DNA of 64,000 bases from Roseateles violae (GTDB taxonomy: Bacteria > Pseudomonadota > Gammaproteobacteria > Burkholderiales > Burkholderiaceae_C). The position numbers and the translations under genes were made by a program. Every line of letters begins with the position of its first letter. The stretch's first letter is position 1. The DNA lies in the NCBI RefSeq assembly GCF_030410485.1, contig NZ_JAUHHC010000002.1, forward strand, positions 434,001 to 498,000. Direction: 5' to 3'. Positions 1 to 6,348 of the stretch are shown in pieces. The notes beneath the pieces are model-generated. The model did no database searches. It had not been told where the DNA came from and saw only the letters and a list, made by a program, of their open reading frames with translations.

Positions 1-227
1 AGCGCGACGATGGCGCTGCGCGCGGCGAACCAGCCGGCCAGCAGGCCATGCGGCAGATGCGGCCACAGGCTCAGCAGCGGTACCAGGCAGAAGATCCAGC
101 CCAGGGCCATCGGCACCAGGCTCAGCTCATACAGCGATGCGACCTGCTCGGCGCGCACCTGGGCGCTGATGTCCGGGCTGGTCTCCTCGTTCCCTCGATT
201 CGGCGCTGTGGAGTGCGCTGCTGTCAT
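1..227 (-). CDS. N-terminal part of an integral membrane (probably signalling) protein, cut by the window edge
   Basis: Only the first 75 codons lie in the window; the gene continues past position 1. The start is an ATG at 227-225. About 35 polar residues come first, ending in a stretch like QVRAEQVASLYELS. Two hydrophobic segments follow, around LVPMALGWIFCLVPLLSLW and LLAGWFAARSAIVA. This layout, a short cytosolic leader followed by closely spaced helices, resembles the membrane input region of diguanylate cyclases or hybrid histidine kinases in Burkholderiales. That is inference, because no output domain is visible. It is transcribed away from rsuA, with a 187-bp spacer in which I see no other gene. 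Confidence 0.55.
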   Translation of the reverse strand, partial: MTAAHSTAPNRGNEETSPDISAQVRAEQVASLYELSLVPMALGWIFCLVPLLSLWPHLPHGLLAGWFAARSAIVA

Positions 228-414
228 AGTTGTTCCCAACGACGCGGTTGGCTACTGCTTGCACCTTCGCCACCGGTTTCGGCGCGATCTGTCGCCGCGC
301 CCTTGTGCTGCGCTATTTCTAACCGGGCGCGCCGGCGTCCCGCCTAGGAACAACCCTGGCGCGTCGCGCCTCAGCCGCGTTTTTTACGGGCAAACCCGGG
401 TCGGGCAATCCCGA

Positions 415-1149
415 TCAGGCGCTGACCAGGGCCGGACTCGCCACCCAGCGCCATTCGCCCGGCTGCAGCTCGGCGGGCAGCTTCAGTGCGCCGAACTGCG
501 GGCGGTGCAGGCCTTCGACGCGGTTGCCGACCGCGGCAATCATGCGCTTGACCTGGTGGTACTTGCCCTCGATCAGGGTCAGGCGGATGCCGTAGGCACC
601 GGCCTCGGTCTCGTAGGCCTCGGCGCCCTCGGCGCGGGCCAGCTCGGGCTTGTGGTGCGGCTTGGGGTCGGGCTCGCGCAGCTCCACGCCGGCCAGCAGC
701 TGTTCGATCATCGCCGCGGTCACCGGATGCTTGCAGCGCGCCTCGTAGATCTTGGGCACATGGTGCTTGGGGCTGGTCAGCTTGTGGATCAGCGCGCCAT
801 CGTCGGTCAGCAGCAGCAGGCCGGTCGTGTCCTCGTCGAGCCGGCCGATCGGCTGCACATTGCGCTCGCGCAAGGGGCCCGGCAGCAGGCTCATCACGCT
901 GGGATGGTGCTTGGGCCTTTGCGAGCATTCATAGCCGGCCGGCTTGTTCAGCAGCACCAGCGCCTTCTCGTAAAAGGGCCAGGACTTGCCGCCGACCTCG
1001 AACTCGAGCCCCGTGGTCTCGAACTCGGCCTCGGGGTCGTCGACCAGCTCGCCGCCGACCTTGACCTGCTCGTTGTAGATCAGGCCCGAGCACAGGCGCC
1101 GGGTGCCGAAGCCCTGCGAAAAAAGGATCTGGGACAAACGCATCTTCAT
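415..1149 (-). CDS. rsuA: 16S rRNA pseudouridine(516) synthase RsuA
   Basis: A 244-residue protein with an N-terminal S4-like RNA-binding region (about residues 3-60, beginning MKMRLSQILFSQGFGTRR) and a pseudouridine synthase domain. The catalytic-Asp motif reads GRLDEDTTGLLLLTDDG. The following LTSPKHHVPKIYEA and the EGKYHQVKRMIAAVGN segment are the RsuA form rather than the RluB/E/F forms. The family isomerises U516 of 16S rRNA during 30S assembly. It is the last gene of a three-gene minus-strand operon (DUF3617 protein, S58 peptidase, rsuA) with a 15-bp gap upstream. A second ATG two codons in is an equally possible start; no strong ribosome-binding site is visible. Confidence 0.9.
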   Translation of the reverse strand: MKMRLSQILFSQGFGTRRLCSGLIYNEQVKVGGELVDDPEAEFETTGLEFEVGGKSWPFYEKALVLLNKPAGYECSQRPKHHPSVMSLLPGPLRERNVQPIGRLDEDTTGLLLLTDDGALIHKLTSPKHHVPKIYEARCKHPVTAAMIEQLLAGVELREPDPKPHHKPELARAEGAEAYETEAGAYGIRLTLIEGKYHQVKRMIAAVGNRVEGLHRPQFGALKLPAELQPGEWRWVASPALVSA

Positions 1150-1164
1150 GCGGGCATTGTCGCT

Positions 1165-2136
1165 TCAGAGCTCGGCCGCACTGGCCAGGCCCGGCAGACC
1201 CGGCAGGCCGCTGGCCGCCCGCACCGCGCGCAGCACCGCCTGCGCGGTCACTTCGGCCGCGAGCGCGCCGAGCCAGCCGAGATCGGCCTCGCGGCCCGCG
1301 GCGCCGGTCGCCAGCGCAAACATCACGTCGCCATCGCTGGGCGTGTGGACCGGATTGATCGTGCGCGCCAGGCCGTCGTGTGACATCTGCGCGATCTTCT
1401 TGCACTGCGTCTTCGTCAGGCGCGCATCGGTGGCGACGACGCCCAGGGTCGTCGCCGTGCCGCGCAGCAGGCGCGCCGGCCGTTCGCCGGCCAGCAGGGC
1501 CCGGGCGGTACCGCGCGGGCGGCCGTCGGCGCCGCGCGCGCCGGCAAGGACGCGCCCGCTGGCCGGGTCGATCACGTCGCCGAGCGCGTTGACGGCGACC
1601 AGCGCGGCAATGGTGATGCCGTCCAGGCAGATCGAGGCCGTGCCGATGCCGCCCTTCATCGCATATTCCAGACCGAACAGCTTGCCGACGCTGGCGCCAG
1701 CGCCGGCGCCGATGCTGCCCTCGGCCGGCGGGGCCTCGCTGGCCGCCTCGCAGGCCGCATAGCCGGCGGCCGCGTCCGGAGTGATGGCCGGATCGCCGAG
1801 CCAGAGGTCGAAGAGCACGGCGGCCGGCACGATGGGCACGCGCGCGGCGCCGACGGGCAGGCCGTGGCCACGCTCGGCCAGCCAGCGCATCACGCCGCCG
1901 GCGGCGTCCAGGCCGAAGGCGCTGCCGCCGCTGAGCAGCAGCGCGTGCACCTGCTCGACGGTGTTCTCGGGCGCCAAGAGATCGGTTTCGCGCGTGCCCG
2001 GCGCCGCGCCGCGCACATCGACGCCGGCGGTCGCGCCCTGTTCGCATAGCACGACCGTGCAGCCGGTCGGGCGGCGGGTGTCGCTGTGATGGCCGACCTT
2101 GAGGCCGCGCACATCGCAGAGGCTGCCGCCGTTCAT
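1165..2136 (-). CDS. P1/S58 family peptidase (DmpA/NylC-like N-terminal nucleophile hydrolase)
   Basis: A 323-residue protein of the self-cleaving DmpA / 6-aminohexanoate-oligomer hydrolase fold. Family landmarks are the start VRGLKVGHHSD, the glycine-rich LLSGGSAFGLDAAGGV, EGSIGAGAGASVGK, and TATTLGVVATDARLTK near residue 240. In this family autoproteolysis just before the last motif frees a Thr or Ser nucleophile; here two Thr precede LGVV, so one is the probable nucleophile. The substrate cannot be told from sequence: members act on beta-peptides, D-amino-acid amides or nylon oligomers. No signal peptide is seen. It lies 7 bp after the DUF3617 gene and 15 bp before rsuA, so it is co-transcribed. 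Confidence 0.82.
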   Translation of the reverse strand: MNGGSLCDVRGLKVGHHSDTRRPTGCTVVLCEQGATAGVDVRGAAPGTRETDLLAPENTVEQVHALLLSGGSAFGLDAAGGVMRWLAERGHGLPVGAARVPIVPAAVLFDLWLGDPAITPDAAAGYAACEAASEAPPAEGSIGAGAGASVGKLFGLEYAMKGGIGTASICLDGITIAALVAVNALGDVIDPASGRVLAGARGADGRPRGTARALLAGERPARLLRGTATTLGVVATDARLTKTQCKKIAQMSHDGLARTINPVHTPSDGDVMFALATGAAGREADLGWLGALAAEVTAQAVLRAVRAASGLPGLPGLASAAEL

Positions 2137-2143
2137 CGGCGTA

Positions 2144-2680
2144 TCACTTGCTGCCGATCGGCTTCAGGCCGCCGCAGTCGGCGCCGAGCCAGCGCGCGTC
2201 GCCGCTCAGCTGGATCGTCTCGCTGCGGCCGCCCGCGCTCTGCTGCGTGACGCGGGTCTTGCTGCTGAAGCCTTCGTCGCCATGCAGGGTCACCTCGCTA
2301 TCGCCCTCGGAGACCGGATCGGTGCAGCTGAAATGCGTCTGGATCACATTGCCTTCGCGCTTGGTGTCCTGGCGGCAATTGCCCTTCTCGGTGACCGGGG
2401 GCGTATTGCGCCGCGCCTGTTCCTCGCTGATGCAGGCCTTGATCGTGATGCCGCCGCCGCCCAGATCGATATTGACGCCGCGCTGCGCCATCATCTGCTC
2501 CACCATCTTGCGTTGCTCGGGCGGCAGCTCGGCCATGCGCTTCTTGGCCTCGTCCAGCTGGGCCTGGCGCTGCGGGTCCAGCTGCGGCAGCTGGCGGATC
2601 TCCCACAGGCCCGGCTTCATGTTCTGGGCCTGGGTGCAGAAGGGAATCAGAACGGCACAGGCGAAGATCAGGGCACGCAT
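2144..2680 (-). CDS. DUF3617 family periplasmic protein
   Basis: A 178-residue protein with a clear signal peptide (MRALIFACAVLIPFCTQAQN) and then the DUF3617 hallmark MKPGLWEI. The rest is beta-rich, with cysteines near ITIKACISEEQ, GNCRQD, HFSCTD and ADCGG that could form disulfides in the periplasm. The family has no established biochemical role. It is the first gene of the operon that continues into the S58 peptidase and rsuA. Confidence 0.78.
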   Translation of the reverse strand: MRALIFACAVLIPFCTQAQNMKPGLWEIRQLPQLDPQRQAQLDEAKKRMAELPPEQRKMVEQMMAQRGVNIDLGGGGITIKACISEEQARRNTPPVTEKGNCRQDTKREGNVIQTHFSCTDPVSEGDSEVTLHGDEGFSSKTRVTQQSAGGRSETIQLSGDARWLGADCGGLKPIGSK

Positions 2681-2704
2681 CGTGAGACTCCGGCGACGGC
2701 AGCG

Positions 2705-2738
2705 AAAAGGCCCGCCCGGCGCAGTGCCGGCGGGCCTT
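2705..2738 (-). terminator. Rho-independent terminator of the acyl-CoA dehydrogenase operon
   Basis: An inverted repeat with a GC-rich stem (AAGGCCCGCCGGC against its complement, one bulged base) and a five-base loop. On the minus strand it is followed by TTTT. It begins 19 bp past the stop codon of the downstream dehydrogenase gene. Confidence 0.75.
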
Positions 2739-2756
2739 GCAGTGTAGCGCCGTGGC

Positions 2757-3875
2757 CTAGGCGAAGACGCCGGCCTGGTCCTGCATGCGTGCGCTGACCT
2801 CGCCCAGGTGGTGCAGGGTGTCGCCGAACTGCATCTCCATCGCCGTCAGGCGCTTGAAGTAATGGCTGGAGACGTACTCGTCGGTGACGCCGATGCCGCC
2901 GTGCAGCTGCGTGCATTGCTGGCCGACGAAGCGGGCCGAATGGCCCAGCTGCACCTTGGCCTGCGAGAGGGCGCGGCGGCGCGCGGCCGGCTCGTCGCCG
3001 AGCTTCAGCGTGGCGAAATAGCTCATCGAGCGGCCCAGCTCCAGCTGCATCTTCACGTCGGCAATGCGGTGGCGCAGCGCCTGGAAGCTGCCGATGACGA
3101 CGCCGAACTGCTTGCGCGTGTTCAGGTACTCGGCCGTGATCGCCGTCAGCTTGTCCATTGCGCCGACCGCTTCGGCGCACATCGCCGCGATGCCGACATC
3201 GACGGCCAGTTCCAGCAGGGCCAGGCCCTGCTCGGGGCCGACCAGCAGCGTCGCCGGCGTGTCTGCGAGCGTCAGCTCGGCCGCGCGCGAACCGTCCTGC
3301 AGGCTGTAGGCGCGGGTCGCGAGGCCGGCGGCGCCGCGCCCGACCAGATAGAGCGCGATGCCACCATTCGAGCCCTCGGCCTGCGCCGGCACGATGAAGG
3401 CATCGGCCTTGTCGCCGGCCGGCACCAGGCTCTTGGCGCCGCTGAGCTTGCCGCCGACCGCTCGGGTGGCGACCTTGTCGAGCGCGTAGCGGGCCGCGCG
3501 TTCCTGATGGGCCAGCACGACCAGCGCCTCGCCGCCGGCGATCTGGGGCAGCCACTGGGCCTGCACCGCCTCCGGCGCCTGGCGCAGCACGGTCGGCGCG
3601 ATCAGTGCGGCCTGGGCATAGGGCTCCATCACGATGCCGCGGCCCAGTTCCTCCATCACGACCATCGCGTCGACGGCGCCAAAGCCGAGGCCGCCCTGTT
3701 CCTCGGGCACCTGCAGGCCCATCAGGCCCAGGCCGATAAGGCCATCCCAGGCCTCCTGCGAGAAGCCGCCGGCCTTGACGATCGCGTGGCGGCGGGTGAA
3801 GTCATAGTCCTTGTCGACCCAGCGGCGCACCGCGTCGCGCAGCGATTCCTGGTCTTCGGTGAAATCGAAATCCAT
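2757..3875 (-). CDS. Acyl-CoA dehydrogenase, small (PimD-like) subunit
   Basis: A 372-residue acyl-CoA dehydrogenase fold starting MDFDFTEDQESLRDAV. This start is chosen because AAGGAG lies 9 bases upstream; a longer frame would run into the neighbouring gene. The C-terminal flavin region RKQFGVVIGSFQALRHRIADV is present. By hand alignment, the helix-G position that carries the base in LCAD/IVD-type enzymes is Gly (preceded by Ile), and the C-terminal IYEGT-type glutamate motif is replaced by an MQFGDTLHH segment. This subunit may therefore be catalytically inactive and act as a structural partner of the upstream subunit. The pairing resembles PimC/PimD pimeloyl-CoA dehydrogenase. The substrate is unknown. 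Confidence 0.82.
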   Translation of the reverse strand: MDFDFTEDQESLRDAVRRWVDKDYDFTRRHAIVKAGGFSQEAWDGLIGLGLMGLQVPEEQGGLGFGAVDAMVVMEELGRGIVMEPYAQAALIAPTVLRQAPEAVQAQWLPQIAGGEALVVLAHQERAARYALDKVATRAVGGKLSGAKSLVPAGDKADAFIVPAQAEGSNGGIALYLVGRGAAGLATRAYSLQDGSRAAELTLADTPATLLVGPEQGLALLELAVDVGIAAMCAEAVGAMDKLTAITAEYLNTRKQFGVVIGSFQALRHRIADVKMQLELGRSMSYFATLKLGDEPAARRRALSQAKVQLGHSARFVGQQCTQLHGGIGVTDEYVSSHYFKRLTAMEMQFGDTLHHLGEVSARMQDQAGVFA

Positions 3876-3886
3876 CTCTGTACTCC

Positions 3887-5065
3887 TTAGCCGAGCACCG
3901 TCTGCGCGACGATATTGCGTTGCACTTCGTTCGAGCCGCCGTAGATCGTCGTCTTGCGGTAGTTGAAGTAGTGGCTGGCGAGCGGCGCGCAATGGGCGGC
4001 GCCGACGTAATCGCCCTGCCAGCCGGCCTCCATCGCCTCCTGGATGAAGGGCAGGCTGTAGGGGCCGCCGGCCAGCATCATCAGCTCGGTGTAGCGCTGC
4101 TGGATCTCGCTGCCGCGAATCTTCAAGAGGCCGGCCACGTCCAGCGACTGCTTGCCCGACTTCTCGGCCGACAGCACGCGCAGCACCATCATCTCGAGCG
4201 CGACGATGTCGACCTCGAGCAGCGCGATCTGGTCGCGGAAGCGCTGGTCCTCGTAGACACCCTCGGCCTTGGCGATGCGCTTGAGCCGCTCCAACTCGCG
4301 CTTGCCGCGGTTGACGTCGGCGATATTGGTGCGCTCATGGGCCAGCAGGTACTTGGCGTAGGCCCAGCCCTTGTTCTCCTCGCCGACCAGGTTCTCGATG
4401 GGCACCTCGACGTTGTCGAAGAACACCTCGTTCACCTCGTGCTCGCCGTCCAGCATGATGATGGGCCGCACGGTGACGCCGGGCGACTTCATGTCGATCA
4501 GCAGGAAGGAGATGCCGGCCTGCGGCTTGACGCTGCTGTCGGTGCGCACCAGGCAGAAGATCCAGTCGCCGTACTGGCCCAGCGTCGTCCAGGTCTTCTG
4601 GCCGTTGACGATGTACTTATTGCCCTGACGCTCCGCGCGCGTCTTGACCGAGGCCAGGTCCGAACCGGAGCCCGGCTCGCTATAGCCTTGGCTCCACCAG
4701 ACCTCGCCGCTCATGATGCCGGGCAGGTGCTTTTGCTGCTGCTCGGGCGAGCCGAAGGCCATGATCACCGGCGCCACCATCACCGGGCCGAAAGGCACGA
4801 CGCGCGGCGCGCCGGCCAAGGCGCATTCCTCTTCGAACAGATGGCGTTGCACCGCGTTCCAGCCCGGGCCGCCGAACTGCTTGGGCCAGGCCCAGCCATG
4901 CCAGCCTTTCTGGCCCAGGATCTTGGCCCAGCGCTGCAGATCGTCCTTGTTCAGCCGCAGCGCGTTGTGCACCTTGTGGCTGATGTCCTTGGGCAGATTC
5001 TCGGCCACCCATTGGCGGATATCGGCACGAAAGGCCAGTTCCTCCGCGGTGAAGTTCAGGTCCAT
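3887..5065 (-). CDS. Acyl-CoA dehydrogenase, large (PimC-like) subunit
   Basis: A 392-residue flavoprotein that should introduce an alpha-beta double bond into an acyl-CoA and pass electrons to ETF. Recognisable parts are the FAD/substrate loop GYSEPGSGSDLASVKTRAER, INGQK-like YIVNGQKTWTT, and the C-terminal TTIYGGSNEVQRNIVAQTVLG. The usual IYEG glutamate is Gly here, but Glu244 in LLAHERTN sits where LCAD and isovaleryl-CoA dehydrogenase keep their catalytic base. Its stop is 11 bp before the small-subunit start, so the two are translated from one mRNA. Upstream lies a palindrome that may bind a TetR-type repressor. Confidence 0.87.
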   Translation of the reverse strand: MDLNFTAEELAFRADIRQWVAENLPKDISHKVHNALRLNKDDLQRWAKILGQKGWHGWAWPKQFGGPGWNAVQRHLFEEECALAGAPRVVPFGPVMVAPVIMAFGSPEQQQKHLPGIMSGEVWWSQGYSEPGSGSDLASVKTRAERQGNKYIVNGQKTWTTLGQYGDWIFCLVRTDSSVKPQAGISFLLIDMKSPGVTVRPIIMLDGEHEVNEVFFDNVEVPIENLVGEENKGWAYAKYLLAHERTNIADVNRGKRELERLKRIAKAEGVYEDQRFRDQIALLEVDIVALEMMVLRVLSAEKSGKQSLDVAGLLKIRGSEIQQRYTELMMLAGGPYSLPFIQEAMEAGWQGDYVGAAHCAPLASHYFNYRKTTIYGGSNEVQRNIVAQTVLG

Positions 5066-5088
5066 AGATGTCTCCTACTTGCTGACCG

Positions 5089-5110
5089 TGTTTTAGCACG
5101 ATCGTTCTTT
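5089..5110 (-). promoter_or_regulatory. Candidate promoter with TetR-type palindrome for the acyl-CoA dehydrogenase operon
   Basis: On the minus strand the sequence reads AGAACGATCGTGCTAAAAC. It contains the 8-bp palindrome ACGATCGT directly followed by an extended -10-like TGCTAAAAC. A palindrome overlapping the core promoter about 25 bp before the start codon would suit a TetR-family repressor such as those controlling fatty-acid catabolism. No regulator gene is adjacent; the call rests only on pattern. Confidence 0.35.
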
Positions 5111-5198
5111 TTCAGGATGTCCCGGGTGGGACAGCGCGCCTGGGATGGGGTGAATGGCCTCGATGGGCGGGGCAGCGCGGCTCGGAGAAACGCGGGCG

Positions 5199-5226
5199 AA
5201 AAACGAAGCGGCCGCTATGGGCCGCT
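5199..5226 (-). terminator. Rho-independent terminator of the PEP-CTERM gene
   Basis: A perfect 7-bp stem (AGCGGCC/GGCCGCT) with a six-base loop; on the minus strand it is followed by TCGTTTTT. It lies 35 bp beyond the stop codon of the PEP-CTERM gene ending at 5261. Confidence 0.8.
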
Positions 5227-5260
5227 CATTGTCATTGCTTCGAGTGGTCGCTCTCGTGGT

Positions 5261-6181
5261 TCAGCTCTTGCCGCTGGATTGACGGCGCGTATAGAGCAGG
5301 CCGAACAGTGCCAGGCCGGCCAAGGCCAGCGAGCCCGGCTCTGGGGCCCCATTGCGCGGCGTGGCGGCGGTGACGGAGTACACCTTCACGTAGTCATAGC
5401 CCGAATTCGAATAGGTGATCGGGGCCGCGGTCGTGGCGGTGTCGGACGTCGGCGAACCGCAACCATTGCTCGGGCCCGCCAAGTTGCCGGAGGCCGGCGC
5501 CGATGTATCGCAGTTATTCGCGACGGTCCCGGCCAGCGTCGAGTTGTAGGCGCTGACGAGCCACCAACTCGAAGACACGTTGCCGGCATTGGCCGTCGCG
5601 GCCGAGGCGGTGCTGACGTCGGCATAGTTGCCGACCAGTGCCCACCCGTTCGCAGCGCGCAGACCGGCAGTGGTTTGCGTGGTCGCCAGCGACTTTCCGG
5701 TTGTTGTGAGTGCCGCCGCGGTATCGGGGTTCGTACCGTTGGCGCCGGTGTAGGCCAGCAGCGGGATGTCGCTGCCGTATTGCGCCCAGCCGAGTTTCAC
5801 TTGCGTCAGCGTCGCCGTGCTGTCGAAACGCAGCAGCACCATCTCGACATTGTTCTGGTTCTCAAGCGCGTGGTTGGGTGCGTTCGTACTGTCGGAAACG
5901 CCCCCCAGACCGCCCGGGTGATAGGTCACCAGATTGCTCGGGTTGACTGCCGAGAACAGGTCGGTAGAGGCCAGGCCGGCGCTGCGGGAGGCCGCCGTAT
6001 GGGCCTCGTTGGCGCCCACCTTGCAGGTCGCGTCGCCCGGGCCCTCGCAAGTCTGTGGGGGCGAGCTGCCAAAGGTCCAAGTGTCCGTCGCATGGGCGGC
6101 CGACATGGCGCCGAGCAAACCCAGGCCTGCCATAAGCGCTTGAACGGCCATTAGCGTTCGTGGCGTCTGTGTGTTGCGCAT
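5261..6181 (-). CDS. PEP-CTERM sorting domain protein (exosortase-dependent surface protein)
   Basis: A 306-residue exported protein. The chosen start (MRNTQTPRTLMAV) has AGGAGCGGAGAG upstream and gives a signal peptide ending near AHATDTW. The body is rich in Ser, Thr, Asn and Ala, with paired cysteines (QTCEGPGDATCK; NNCDTS; NGCGS). The C-terminus is the tripartite exosortase signal: APEPGS, a hydrophobic helix LALAGLALFGLLY, then TRRQSSGK. The exosortase is expected to cleave at PEP and hand the protein to the surface or extracellular matrix. The pattern resembles exosortase-dependent surface proteins of the XDP type, but I am unsure of the subfamily. It is followed by its own terminator. 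Confidence 0.8.
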   Translation of the reverse strand: MRNTQTPRTLMAVQALMAGLGLLGAMSAAHATDTWTFGSSPPQTCEGPGDATCKVGANEAHTAASRSAGLASTDLFSAVNPSNLVTYHPGGLGGVSDSTNAPNHALENQNNVEMVLLRFDSTATLTQVKLGWAQYGSDIPLLAYTGANGTNPDTAAALTTTGKSLATTQTTAGLRAANGWALVGNYADVSTASAATANAGNVSSSWWLVSAYNSTLAGTVANNCDTSAPASGNLAGPSNGCGSPTSDTATTAAPITYSNSGYDYVKVYSVTAATPRNGAPEPGSLALAGLALFGLLYTRRQSSGKS

Positions 6182-6348
6182 GACTGCTCTCCGCTCCTGC
6201 CCTGTGGACAGGATGTAGTTGGGCGATCCCTGACTGGTCGGCATTATTGGAACCAGGTGCATCGTGCCATGGAGGTCTGGCGCTTGCCACCTGTTCAGCC
6301 GGCTTGCCCGGTCCGAATGTAGGTTTTCCTGACAGGTGCAACAGCCCT

